Below are positions 54,269 to 62,510 of a DNA stretch of 64,000 bases, one piece after another; the first letter of the stretch is position 1, and the number at the start of each line of letters is the position of its first letter. The stretch lies in the NCBI RefSeq assembly GCF_004134865.1, contig NZ_SDPO01000002.1, positions 310,001-374,000 on the forward strand. Reading direction: 5' to 3'. The notes under the pieces are model-generated. The model was not told the origin of the DNA. It searched no databases and saw only the letters and a program-made list of their open reading frames with translations. A program made the translations under genes and the position numbers. This DNA comes from Agromyces fucosus (GTDB lineage Bacteria > Actinomycetota > Actinomycetes > Actinomycetales > Microbacteriaceae).

Positions 54269-54610
54269 GTGAGCATTCAGCGCATCGAGCCCGGCGCCCG
54301 CATGAGCCAGGCGGTCGTCCACGGCGACACGGTCTACCTCGCCGGCCAGGTGGCCGAGGGCGCCACGGTCGTCGAGCAGAGCCGGGCCGCGCTGCAGCGC
54401 GTCGACGAGCTGCTCGCGGGCGTCGGCAGCGACAAGTCGAAGCTGCTCAGCGTCACCATCTACCTCGCCGACATCGCGACCTTCGCCGACATGAACTCGG
54501 TCTGGGACGCCTGGGTCGACGGCGCCAACCCGCCCGCCCGCGCCACGGTCGAGGCGAAGCTCGCCACCCCCGACTACTTCGTCGAGTTCGCGGTCACCGC
54601 CGCGATCTGA
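54269..54610 (+). CDS. ridA: RidA family enamine/imine deaminase
   Basis: 113 residues. The start SIQRIEPGARMSQAVVHGDTVYLAGQVA and the end NPPARATVEAKLATPDYFVEFAV contain the substrate-binding Arg (in PARATVEA) of active RidA. It hydrolyses reactive 2-aminoacrylate-type imines in the cytosol. GTG 54269 has AAGGAG five bases upstream. The gene is directly followed by a decayed fragment of another gene. Confidence 0.93.
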   Translation: MSIQRIEPGARMSQAVVHGDTVYLAGQVAEGATVVEQSRAALQRVDELLAGVGSDKSKLLSVTIYLADIATFADMNSVWDAWVDGANPPARATVEAKLATPDYFVEFAVTAAI

Positions 54611-54614
54611 GGGG

Positions 54615-54712
54615 CAACAGCACGACGGCATCGCAGCGGATGTCGCGAAGGCCCGCCGACCGCACCTACGGCATGTACACCGGCGAGGCGCCGCCGCCCG
54701 ACGCGGGCTGAC
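54615..54712 (+). pseudogene. Remnant of a second SRPBCC gene (3' end only)
   Basis: This 98-base stretch matches the last 100 bases of the SRPBCC gene (57650-57749) at about 90% identity, including GCGGATGTCGCGAAGGCC, CGGCATGTACACCGGCGAGG and the GGGCTGA stop. A two-base deletion within the Ala codons shifts the frame, and no upstream part of the gene remains. It is a leftover of a duplication or recombination, inserted right after the ridA stop. Confidence 0.85.
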
Positions 54713-54719
54713 GGCGTAC

Positions 54720-56084
54720 TCAGCGCACGAGCGAGCTCAGCCGCTCGCTTCGACGCCGCACCAGCGGGAGCACCGCGGCAGCCGTCACGACGGCGGCTGC
54801 GACCAGCACCGCGACGACGAAACCTCCGGTGACCAGCACGGCGGCGATGGTGCCGAACACCGCGACGCCCAGCCCGCCGCCGAGCGCGAACCCCACCTCC
54901 TGAATCGCACCCACCTGCCCGGCCTGATCCTCGGTCGTCACCTCGAACAGCGTGGTCGCGGCGAGCGTCGCGCCGACTCCGAACCCGAGTCCCACGAGCA
55001 CGAGCGGTATGGCCATGAGACTCGGATCGAGTGCGAGCCAGCCGAGTCCGACGGCCTGCAGGAGGAGGGCGACGACGGTGAGACGGCTCGCCGACAGCCA
55101 GCGGAGGGCGAGGGGTGCCACGACACCTCCGATGGCGATGGCCACGGCTTGCGGCAGCAGCGCGATTCCCGCCTCGGCGGCGTTCTGGCCCCGAGTGTCC
55201 TGCAGGTGCAGGCTGACCAGCAGCACCGAGGCAGCGGAGGCTCCGCTGCTGGCGATGATGCGGATGGCGGCAGGGCTGAAGCCTGGCACGCGGAACAGGC
55301 GGATGTCGAGGAACGGTTCGCTGAGCCGCCATTGCCTGCGCACGAAGAACACGAGCCCCACGACGGCGACGAGTGCACTGACCACCGCCGATGCGGGCGC
55401 GACGAGGGCCTCGTGCAGCGCGAAGACGAGAGCCCCGAGCCCGATGATCGAGGAGATGATGCTCGGTGCATCCCAGGAGGGCTGCTGCGAGCTGCGCGAG
55501 TCGGGCACGAGCCAGAGGGCGAGCAGGCCCGCGATCACGGCGAGCGGAACGCTTCCCAGCATCAACCAGCGCCACCCGGGGCCTTCGGCGAGCAGGCCGC
55601 CGATCACCGGGCCGAGCGCGCTCCCGGTGCCGAATGTCGCGGTCCACAGCCCGTATGCGAGCACGCGCTCCCGCTCGTGGAACTTGGCGCCGATCGTCGC
55701 GACGACCCCCGCGATGACGAAGGCTTCGGCAACGCCGAGCAGGGCACGGACGAGGATGAGTACGACGCCGCTCGTCGCAAACCCTCCCACTGCGTTGAGC
55801 ACCGCGAACCCGGCCAGGCCGATGAGGATGATGGTCTTCCGCCCGAAGGCGTCTCCGAACCGGGCCGCCACGATGAGGGTGGCGGCCAGCGACAGTGCGT
55901 ACACATCGACGAGCCAGAGGCTCTCGGTGTCGGTGAGGGCCAGATCGCCGCGGATTGCGGGAAGGGCGGTGGAGACGCTGCTGATCGCGAGCGCGCCGAT
56001 GAGGACGCCGAGAAGGAGCGGGACCATCGCGAGCCAGAGGCGGAGGGTCGAACGCTGGCCGACGAAAGTAGGGATTGAAGTCAC
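54720..56084 (-). CDS. MFS multidrug-type transporter (DHA2-like)
   Basis: 454 residues with 12-14 helices. Starts with GTG 56084 (TSIPTFVGQRSTLRLWLAMV). Motif DSESLWLVDVYALSL-like is present as TDTESLWLVDVYALSLAATL, motif A as RFGDAFGRKTIILIG, and GPVIGGLLAEGPGWRWLMLG is motif C-like. Proton-driven efflux of lipophilic or cationic compounds is likely. Divergent from an HxlR regulator across a candidate operator. Confidence 0.9.
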   Translation of the reverse strand: MTSIPTFVGQRSTLRLWLAMVPLLLGVLIGALAISSVSTALPAIRGDLALTDTESLWLVDVYALSLAATLIVAARFGDAFGRKTIILIGLAGFAVLNAVGGFATSGVVLILVRALLGVAEAFVIAGVVATIGAKFHERERVLAYGLWTATFGTGSALGPVIGGLLAEGPGWRWLMLGSVPLAVIAGLLALWLVPDSRSSQQPSWDAPSIISSIIGLGALVFALHEALVAPASAVVSALVAVVGLVFFVRRQWRLSEPFLDIRLFRVPGFSPAAIRIIASSGASAASVLLVSLHLQDTRGQNAAEAGIALLPQAVAIAIGGVVAPLALRWLSASRLTVVALLLQAVGLGWLALDPSLMAIPLVLVGLGFGVGATLAATTLFEVTTEDQAGQVGAIQEVGFALGGGLGVAVFGTIAAVLVTGGFVVAVLVAAAVVTAAAVLPLVRRRSERLSSLVR

Positions 56085-56118
56085 GCTTTCATTCTGTAAA
56101 GTACAGGCAGGAGCAACA

Positions 56119-56143
56119 AGTACGGTCATTTCTGATACGTACT
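56119..56143. promoter_or_regulatory. HxlR operator candidate
   Basis: AGTACG (56119-56124) and CGTACT (56138-56143) form an inverted repeat with a 13-base centre, between the MFS and HxlR starts. Confidence 0.55.
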
Positions 56144-56170
56144 GACCAAGTGGATACCAAGGAGGCTCCG

Positions 56171-56557
56171 ATGCGCGAGAAGACTGCACGGATCATCCAC
56201 GAGTGGGCGGACTCGTGCGACACCGAGGTTTCGATCGCGGTTCTGGGCGGCGCCTGGAAGCCGAGCATCCTGATGCTTCTCGATGAGCACGGGGTCTTGC
56301 GCTTCGGCGAGCTCGGACGCCTTCTGCAGGACCCCACCGCGCGCGTGCTCACCCGTCAGCTGCGCGAGCTCGAGGACGACGGCCTGGTCATCCGAACCGT
56401 GTATCCGCAGGTGCCACCCAAGGTCGAGTATCGACTCAGCGAGCTCGGCGCGAGCGCGACACCCGTGCTCGCAGAACTGACCCGCTGGGGCACGCTCTAC
56501 TCGACCCGGCAGCGTGCGGCCGCGGCGGAAGACGCGGAAGCTGCCGCGACGATGTGA
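56171..56557 (+). CDS. HxlR-family regulator of the MFS exporter
   Basis: 128 residues. HxlR pattern IAVLGGAWKPSILMLLDEHGVLRFGELGRLL and LTRQLRELEDDGLVIRTVYPQVPPKVEY; Cys16 may be the sensing residue. ATG 56171 has AAGGAGG five bases before it; longer frames read through the operator. It likely controls the divergent efflux gene and itself. Confidence 0.9.
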   Translation: MREKTARIIHEWADSCDTEVSIAVLGGAWKPSILMLLDEHGVLRFGELGRLLQDPTARVLTRQLRELEDDGLVIRTVYPQVPPKVEYRLSELGASATPVLAELTRWGTLYSTRQRAAAAEDAEAAATM

Positions 56558-56612
56558 CGCCGCGGGCGCGCTCAACCGTTTCGCATCAGAATCCGAAGAT
56601 ACAATAAGACTT

Positions 56613-56626
56613 GACTTATATAAGTC
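56613..56626. promoter_or_regulatory. ArsR operator candidate
   Basis: GACTTATATAAGTC is a perfect 14-base palindrome 20 bases upstream of the arsR-like ATG, in one of the most AT-rich patches of the window. A TACAAT (56600-56605) just upstream may be the -10 box. Confidence 0.7.
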
Positions 56627-56645
56627 GTGATGCAATCATGGTCGC

Positions 56646-57065
56646 ATGCACGCTCTTGATGTCCTCGGCGATCCGGTACGACGCCGCATCCTCGAACTGA
56701 TCGCCGACGGCGAGGCGCCGGCCGGCGACGTCGGCCGGGTCATCCAAGCGGAGTTCGGCATCTCCCAGCCCGCCGTCTCACAGCACCTCCGCGTGCTGCG
56801 CGAGTCGGGCTTCGTGACCGTGCGACCCGACGGAGCGCGGCGGCTGTACGCCGTCGACCCCGCACCGCTGGCCCAGGCCGACGCCTGGTTCGACACCTTC
56901 CGCAGCTTCTGGCAACCGAAGCTCGACGCCCTCGGCACCGAGCTCGCACGGGGCCGGCTGGCGAAGCGGAAGGCGGCCGAGGCCGAACGCGAGGTCAGCG
57001 ACCCACCCATGAACGGCGGCGCGGCCACACTCGTCGACCGCCGCGACCCAGAAGGAGAGGAGTAA
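56646..57065 (+). CDS. ArsR-family regulator
   Basis: 139 residues. Winged helix: MHALDVLGDPVRRRILELIADGEAPAGDVGRVI and GISQPAVSQHLRVLRESGFVTVRPDGARRLYAV. No metal-binding Cys pair. The SRPBCC gene follows five bases later with its SD inside the stop context (GAGGAGTAA), the usual ArsR-SRPBCC pairing in actinobacteria. Probably represses this operon through the palindrome upstream. Confidence 0.92.
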   Translation: MHALDVLGDPVRRRILELIADGEAPAGDVGRVIQAEFGISQPAVSQHLRVLRESGFVTVRPDGARRLYAVDPAPLAQADAWFDTFRSFWQPKLDALGTELARGRLAKRKAAEAEREVSDPPMNGGAATLVDRRDPEGEE

Positions 57066-57070
57066 GCAAA

Positions 57071-57748
57071 ATGGTTGACGTGAACGCGCAGATCGACGCC
57101 GTCACCCGCAGCATCGAGACGAAGGAGGTCGACGACGCGCTCGCCTACGTGCAGACGCTCGCCCAGACCTATCCCTCCCCCATCGACGACGTGTGGGACG
57201 CCGTGACCTCCGCCGAGCGCATCCCGCGCTGGTTCCTGCCGGTCAGCGGCGACCTGCGGCTCGGCGGCAACTACCAGTTCGAAGGCAACGCGGGCGGCGA
57301 GATCCGGCGCTGCGACCCGCCGAACGGCGGGCAGGCCGGCTACACCGTCACCTGGGGCATGGGCATGGGCGAACCCGCGATCGTGAACGTCCGGCTCGTC
57401 GCAGTGGATGCCTCGTCCACTCGCCTCGAGCTCGAGAACGTCGCGACCGCGGCGAGCGTCCCCGAGGGCTTCTGGGAGCAGTTCGGCCCCTCCGCGACCG
57501 GCATCGGCTGGGACCAGGGCCTGCTCGGCCTCGCGCTGCACTTCGCCGGCGGCGCCGACGGCATCGCGCCCGAAGAGGCGGCAGCCTGGGTCGCGACCGA
57601 CGAGGGCAAGTCGTTCATGCGGCGCTCGGCCGACGCGTGGGCTGCCGCTCAACAGCACGATGGCACCGCAGCGGATGTCGCGAAGGCCGCCGCCGACCGC
57701 ACGTACGGCATGTACACCGGCGAGGTGCCCCCGACCGACATGGGCTGA
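57071..57748 (+). CDS. SRPBCC (AHSA1-like) protein
   Basis: 225 residues. AHSA1/START-like fold about 25-165: YPSPIDDVWDAVTSAERIPRWFLPVSGDLRLGGNYQFEGNAGGEI. A C-terminal segment YGMYTGE follows. These proteins bind hydrophobic ligands and are usually paired with ArsR regulators. A decayed copy of its 3' end lies at 54615-54712. Confidence 0.9.
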   Translation: MVDVNAQIDAVTRSIETKEVDDALAYVQTLAQTYPSPIDDVWDAVTSAERIPRWFLPVSGDLRLGGNYQFEGNAGGEIRRCDPPNGGQAGYTVTWGMGMGEPAIVNVRLVAVDASSTRLELENVATAASVPEGFWEQFGPSATGIGWDQGLLGLALHFAGGADGIAPEEAAAWVATDEGKSFMRRSADAWAAAQQHDGTAADVAKAAADRTYGMYTGEVPPTDMG

Positions 57749-57816
57749 CTGTCACAAATCACCCCGCACAAGGGTCTTTACTGGTGAAGGTCGAGCTGAA
57801 TCGAGAGGACGCACGA

Positions 57817-58566
57817 ATGAGGATCGCCGTCGCCGGAGGAACCGGAACCGTGGGCCGCCACGTCGTCGATGTCGCGCGTGAGCGTGGACATGACGTCGTC
57901 ATCCTCTCCCGCTCCACGGGAGTGGATCTCATGACGGGCGCCGGCCTCACCGGGGCGATCGACGGAACGGCTGCCGTCATCGACGTCGCTTCCGTGGCGA
58001 CGCAGTCGGCGAAGAAGTCGATCGAGTTCTTCGAGACCACGACGAACAACCTGCTCGCCGCGGAGCAGGCCGCAGGCGTTCCCCACCACCTCGCGCTCTC
58101 GATCGTCGGCAGCGACCGCGCACCCTTCGGCTACTACGCCGGGAAGCAGCGGCAGGAGGAGGTCGTGAGCGCCGGCCCGGTCCCGTGGACGATCCTTCGC
58201 GCCACCCAGTTCCACGAGTTCGCCCAGCAGCTCTCGGGGCAGATGAGGTTCGGTTCGATCACGGTCGTTCCCAAGATGGTCTCGCAGCCGGTCGCCGCCC
58301 GCGAGGTCGGTGAACGCCTGGTCGCTCTTGCCGAAGGCGGGCTCGCCGGGCGACCTGCCGATCTCGCCGGCCCTGAAGAACTCCGCATGGCGGACATGGT
58401 GCGGGCCTATTCTGCAGCGGTCGGCAACACGGGCCCGATCTGGGAGATCGCGCTGCCCGGCGGCTTCGGCAAGGCGCTGCGCGACGGCACCATCCTTCCG
58501 GGGCCGTCTGCCGACCACGGCGTTCAGACGTATGCCGACTGGGTCGCCGCAGTTCGTCATTCGTGA
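57817..58566 (+). CDS. NmrA-like NAD(P)-binding protein
   Basis: 249 residues. Rossmann start MRIAVAGGTGTVGRHVVDVARERGHDVVILSRS; an NmrA/atypical-SDR pattern with AGVPHHLALSIVGSD, YYAGKQRQEEVV and PWTILRATQFHEF. Likely binds NAD(P) and either reduces a small substrate or senses redox state. The stop is followed in the same frame by the CPBP ORF with no other stop between. Confidence 0.88.
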   Translation: MRIAVAGGTGTVGRHVVDVARERGHDVVILSRSTGVDLMTGAGLTGAIDGTAAVIDVASVATQSAKKSIEFFETTTNNLLAAEQAAGVPHHLALSIVGSDRAPFGYYAGKQRQEEVVSAGPVPWTILRATQFHEFAQQLSGQMRFGSITVVPKMVSQPVAAREVGERLVALAEGGLAGRPADLAGPEELRMADMVRAYSAAVGNTGPIWEIALPGGFGKALRDGTILPGPSADHGVQTYADWVAAVRHS

Positions 58567-58638
58567 CCCTCGGGTTCCGGTACGGTCGTCGTCGTAGACA
58601 CTTCAGCGCTGCCCGCCCAGGCCCCCGCGCCCGCCCCC

Positions 58639-59364
58639 GTGATCCCATCGGCTCATCGATGGGGTCTTCTTCATGCCCTCGTCGGCGTCGGCATCTTCGT
58701 CGCCTGCATCCTGGGGCCGTCGATCATTCCGATCGAGTTGATGACGTACCCGGTCTGGCTGGCAGTGAGCATCGCCATGCCGTTGCTCGTCGTCAGCTGG
58801 ATCGTGTTCGTCTCGCGAAGATGGGGCACCGGCAGCCTCATCCGCGACTACGGTCTGTCGTTCCGGTGGATCGACCTGCTCGCGATTCCAGCAGCGCTTG
58901 CCACGATCTGGTTCGTGGGGCCGATCTTCATCGGCATCGCCCTGATGATCTTCGGTGACCCCGGCGGGCTCCCCAGCAACGTCATCGTAACCCCCGACCC
59001 GATGGTCTGGGTTCCGATGCTCATCCTCTCCGTCGTCAGTGCGCCGTTCATCGAAGAGGTCGTCTTCCGCGGCATGCTGCAGCCCTCGCTCAAGCGTTTG
59101 TTCGACGGGTACGCGCCGGACCAGGACCGCAGCTTCCGGGCCACGAACGCCGCCGTGCTCGTCACCGCGCTGATCTTCGCCTCACTCCATCTTCCACAGG
59201 TGCTCGGCGGCGTCAACGGCGTCATCTTGGCCGCGGGCACCCTGTTCGCGGGCATCGTCTACGGCGCACTGGCGATGGCGACCCGTCGCACGGCGCCGTC
59301 GATCGTCGCGCACGCCGCGTGGAACCTCCTCGCGACGGCCGGCGCCTACGGCCTCATCAGCTGA
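58639..59364 (+). CDS. CPBP family intramembrane glutamic protease
   Basis: 241 residues with about eight helices. The CPBP/Abi motifs are intact: SAPFIEEVVFRGMLQPSL (EExxxR) and, later, ALIFASLHLP and PSIVAHAAWNLLATAG with the two His. GTG 58639 is the first start after the NmrA stop; the frame between is open and Pro/Ala-rich. A hairpin (58644-58663, CCCATCG/CGATGGG then TCTTCTTC) overlaps the start and could attenuate transcription or move the true start downstream. Confidence 0.85.
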   Translation: MIPSAHRWGLLHALVGVGIFVACILGPSIIPIELMTYPVWLAVSIAMPLLVVSWIVFVSRRWGTGSLIRDYGLSFRWIDLLAIPAALATIWFVGPIFIGIALMIFGDPGGLPSNVIVTPDPMVWVPMLILSVVSAPFIEEVVFRGMLQPSLKRLFDGYAPDQDRSFRATNAAVLVTALIFASLHLPQVLGGVNGVILAAGTLFAGIVYGALAMATRRTAPSIVAHAAWNLLATAGAYGLIS

Positions 59365-59399
59365 CCTCGCAGCACGCGTGAGCGACGCCCCGGCGCGCC

Positions 59400-59939
59400 T
59401 CAGTGCACGAGCGAGCTCAGCCAGATGACCGCAAGCCCCAGCACCGTCGTGATCGCCGCGCTGAGCAGCCGGAGGTACCAAGCGCCGTTGTTGCGCTCGG
59501 AATTGACCCAGCCGATGACGGCGAGACTCACGATCCCGACCCAGAGCGCGATGTAGTACGCGACATACTGGTCGATCCATCCCAGCGTTGCGAGGGCGAG
59601 TGCCAGCGCGGGCAGCAGCATGGCCAGCAGCATCCCGACTGAATGCGAGGCGGTGCGCGCGATGGCCCGGCCGATCGGAACCGCGCGCCCCTCTGCCGTG
59701 CGGCGGCTCGCGACGACGACGGCATAGATGTGCGTGAGCCAGAACACCCCGACCGTGCCGACGATGAACAGCAGCACTTCGAAGTCGGTGTCGAACTTCC
59801 ACCCGACGGTGATGAGTGCCGTGACGAGCACCAGCCCGTAGACGGCGTGCTCTGTGTTGTACGCGTCGAGCACGAACCTCACGGGGCGGGCTGCCGCCAC
59901 CGCAGCGGTACGACGAGAACGCGCCACCTCTTCCCCCAT
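59400..59939 (-). CDS. Four-helix hypothetical membrane protein
   Basis: 179 residues from ATG 59939. Four to five hydrophobic segments, e.g. HAVYGLVLVTALITVGW, LLFIVGTVGVFWLTHIYAVVVA, SVGMLLAMLLPALALALATLGW and YIALWVGIVSLAVIGWV. No motif recognised; similar to small actinobacterial integral membrane proteins of unknown function. Convergent with the CPBP protease. Confidence 0.7.
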   Translation of the reverse strand: MGEEVARSRRTAAVAAARPVRFVLDAYNTEHAVYGLVLVTALITVGWKFDTDFEVLLFIVGTVGVFWLTHIYAVVVASRRTAEGRAVPIGRAIARTASHSVGMLLAMLLPALALALATLGWIDQYVAYYIALWVGIVSLAVIGWVNSERNNGAWYLRLLSAAITTVLGLAVIWLSSLVH

Positions 59940-60025
59940 GCACACAGATTCCCACGCGGCGGTGCCTTCTGGCGAGCACGCGGCGAACTTCGTCGGCGCC
60001 CGAACCGCCCGTCAGCTGCGTGGCG

Positions 60026-60769
60026 TCAGCCTCGAGGCGTCCACCCCGACGGCAGGGGCCCGTCGATCGCCGCCCGCTCGAGGTCCGCCGCGGCAGACCA
60101 GCCCTGCGCGGCATCCGTCGTCTCGAAGCCGCCGCGCGCGACACGGAAGCCGACGTCCGGATGGTGCATGCGCGGCGCGCCGCCCCGGCGCACCGAGGCG
60201 CGCACGCTCCACGCGTCGTCGGCGAATCCGCCACCCCGGAACACGCGGTACTCGTCGTAGCGGGCCGGGTCGAGCAGGTCCCAGCACCATTCCCACACGT
60301 TGCCGAGCGTGTCGAAGAGCCCATTGAGATTCGGATGCTTGCCGCCCACGTCTTGCGGCGCGGTCACGCCGTCGGCGCTCGTCCAGGCGACCTCGTCGAG
60401 CGGGCCGTAGTGCGGTCGCGTCGAGCCGGCCCGGCACGCGAACTCCCACTCGGCCTCGGTCGGCAGGCGGAACCCGTCGGAGTCGACGTGCCAGGTGACG
60501 TCTTCGCCGTCGTACGTGTAGGCGGGCTCGAGGCCCTCCCACTCGGATGCCGCGTTGCAGAAGCGGATGGCCCGCAGCCAGCTCACGTCGGTCGCCGGGC
60601 GCCGCGGGTGCGTCGCGGTCTCGCCGAGCAGCTCGGCGAGCTGCTCCTGCGTCACCGGGTACACCCCGATCTCGAACGGCTCGAGCTCGACGCTCCAGCG
60701 CACCTGGCGGCGCGCATCGTGCAAGCCGACGCTGCCGCCGTCGATGCTCGCCATCTCGATGTCCGTCAC
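60026..60769 (-). CDS. SUMF1/FGE-fold protein lacking the catalytic cysteines
   Basis: 247 residues. FGE-sulfatase-domain motifs: PVTQEQLAELLG, VSWLRAIRFCNAASEWEGLEPAY, GFRLPTEAEWEFACRAG, GLFDTLGNVWEWCWD and the terminal HHPDVGFRVARG. Active formylglycine-generating enzymes have Cys in the GFR-C segment; here it is Val, so sulfatase activation is unlikely. Start GTG 60769; the ATG at 60754 is possible. Role unknown. Confidence 0.85.
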   Translation of the reverse strand: MTDIEMASIDGGSVGLHDARRQVRWSVELEPFEIGVYPVTQEQLAELLGETATHPRRPATDVSWLRAIRFCNAASEWEGLEPAYTYDGEDVTWHVDSDGFRLPTEAEWEFACRAGSTRPHYGPLDEVAWTSADGVTAPQDVGGKHPNLNGLFDTLGNVWEWCWDLLDPARYDEYRVFRGGGFADDAWSVRASVRRGGAPRMHHPDVGFRVARGGFETTDAAQGWSAAADLERAAIDGPLPSGWTPRG

Positions 60770-60812
60770 CGAGGCAGTCTCGCACGCCGGCGCACGTGTG
60801 ACGTCGATCGGG

Positions 60813-61946
60813 TCAGCCGGCGGGCGGACTCGACGGCGACGGACTCGGCGAGGCATCCGGAGCAGTGAGCTCGGCGATCGCGCGCTCGAAGGCGGCGATC
60901 GTCGCGGCATCCACCGCACCGGTCGGCTCGACGCCGAGCTCCGTCTGGATTGCCTGCAGCGCCGCCGTGAGCTCGTCGGTCCACACCCCGTCGACCGGCC
61001 CGTCCCAGAAGCCGGCGAGCTTCAGCGTCTGCTGCACGGCCGCCGTCGACGCGAGCGACTCCTGCGCGGCCGCACCGCCGAGCGCCACGAGTTCGGCCTG
61101 GAGCGCCTCGGCCGTCGCCTTGTCGACCGTGCCCGTGACCGGCAGGCCGTTCGCCTCCTGCAGGTCTTCGATCGCCTGCACGGTCAGCGGCCCCGACACC
61201 CCGTCAACGGTGCCGGTGTAGTACCCGGCCGTGGCGAGGTCCTGCTGCAGTGCGTACGTGTACGCGGTGACCGACGCCACGGCCTCCACCTGCTGGTCGT
61301 CGGTGAGGCAACCGGCATCGGCGAAGAGCCTGAGCCATGCCATCTCGAGCGCGACGACCGCACTGTTGAACTGCTCGGATGCCTCGACCAGCGGTGTCTG
61401 CGGGGTGACGGCTGCCTGCGCGTCATCGAAGTCGGCTTCAGCCTGCTTCACGCGGTCGACGGAGGCGGCAGGTGCCAGCGGCGCGCTGGTCGGCACCTCG
61501 GTCGGAACGACGGAGGGCGTGCCGGTCGGCCCGGCCTCGGCCGCGGCGAGCGCGACCTGCGCGTCGACGAGTTCCTGCTGGGCGGTCACGAGCGCCTGCT
61601 GCGCATCGACCGCGGCTTCGGCGCCGTCGAACGCATCGTCGCGAGGGTCGGCGAGGTCGGTGCCGGCCGTCTGCACGTCGCCGACGGTGATCGCGGTGTC
61701 GTGCAGCACGTCGCCGTACACATCGAGCGCGTCGATGTAGTCGCGGCTCGCGCCGCAGAACTCATCGGATGCGGCGTCGAACTCGGCCTGGGCGGTCGCC
61801 ACGGCCTTCTCCTTCGCGGTGACCTGCGCCTGGGCCCGATCCACCGGGTCGGTGCCCTCAGCGCATCCGGTAAGTCCCAGCACGACGACGACCGACACCA
61901 CGGCAGTTGCGAGGAGCCCCGACATCCTCGCGCGATCTCTGTTCAC
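60813..61946 (-). CDS. Lipoprotein with two peptidoglycan-binding domains
   Basis: 377 residues. Lipobox VVLGLTGC near residue 28. A long Ala/Gln-rich coiled coil (about 40-140, DRAQAQVTAKEKAVATAQAEF) is followed by a PT-rich linker and two PG_binding_1 domains (about 230-285, GYYTGTVDGVSGPLTVQAIEDLQ; about 305-360, GFWDGPVDGVWTDELTAALQAIQ). It likely tethers membrane to cell wall. Confidence 0.85.
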   Translation of the reverse strand: MNRDRARMSGLLATAVVSVVVVLGLTGCAEGTDPVDRAQAQVTAKEKAVATAQAEFDAASDEFCGASRDYIDALDVYGDVLHDTAITVGDVQTAGTDLADPRDDAFDGAEAAVDAQQALVTAQQELVDAQVALAAAEAGPTGTPSVVPTEVPTSAPLAPAASVDRVKQAEADFDDAQAAVTPQTPLVEASEQFNSAVVALEMAWLRLFADAGCLTDDQQVEAVASVTAYTYALQQDLATAGYYTGTVDGVSGPLTVQAIEDLQEANGLPVTGTVDKATAEALQAELVALGGAAAQESLASTAAVQQTLKLAGFWDGPVDGVWTDELTAALQAIQTELGVEPTGAVDAATIAAFERAIAELTAPDASPSPSPSSPPAG

Positions 61947-62022
61947 GCATATCCCCCGATACTGAGCTGAAACGTGCTCACATCATGGCACCGGGGCTGG
62001 TCGCGGCGCGGGACATCCGCCG

Positions 62023-62499
62023 TCACGATTCCGGCAACAGGCGTTCGCTCTCCCACCGATCGACGATGCGATTCGCCCGAGTCGCATCGACACCCTCCAG
62101 TCGCTCGAGCAGCGGACGCAAAACGTCGGCGACGAGCGGATCGATGAGTTCTCGCGCCCCCGCCGATCGCAGCAACTGCTCGAGGCGGGTGAAGTCGCTG
62201 ACGAGCAGCGTCGGCACCTGCCCCTGGAGTAGCACGACTGCGGCGAGCCGGCGCTCGTACACCGGCTCGGCCCACAGCTCAGATGCGAGTGCGGCGACCT
62301 CGTCATGCGACAGTTCAGGATGCCGCCGCCGCGCGTCTCTCACAACGCCCCGTACAGCCCCGACTGATGCGCCGTAGAACCGCAGGCCGCCGCCGATCCT
62401 CGTGGCATCAGCGCTCGCGCGCTCGTCCGACCCCTCGGCTCGGAGGGTGCGGTCGATGAACGCTGCGGCAGGGCTTTCCACTCTGAAATCGTGCCTCAT
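62023..62499 (-). CDS. Shortened AlkD-like DNA alkylation repair protein
   Basis: 158 residues. FYGASVGAVRGVVRDARRRHPELSHDEVAALASELW and ERRLAAVVLLQ match the N-terminal HEAT-like repeats of AlkD, which excises alkylated bases. AlkD is usually about 220-240 residues, so the last third with its active-site repeats is missing; no continuation is seen downstream in other frames. It may be inactive or a distant short member. Confidence 0.65.
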   Translation of the reverse strand: MRHDFRVESPAAAFIDRTLRAEGSDERASADATRIGGGLRFYGASVGAVRGVVRDARRRHPELSHDEVAALASELWAEPVYERRLAAVVLLQGQVPTLLVSDFTRLEQLLRSAGARELIDPLVADVLRPLLERLEGVDATRANRIVDRWESERLLPES

Positions 62500-62510
62500 A
62501 GGATGGCCGG

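Noticed and set aside
58644-58663. Hairpin as a plain terminator of the NmrA gene
   Set aside because: It lies inside the start of the CPBP reading frame, so it is kept only as a possible attenuator.
60026-60769. Calling the SUMF1-like gene a sulfatase-activating formylglycine enzyme
   Set aside because: The catalytic Cys segment reads GFRVARG and no sulfatase gene is nearby.
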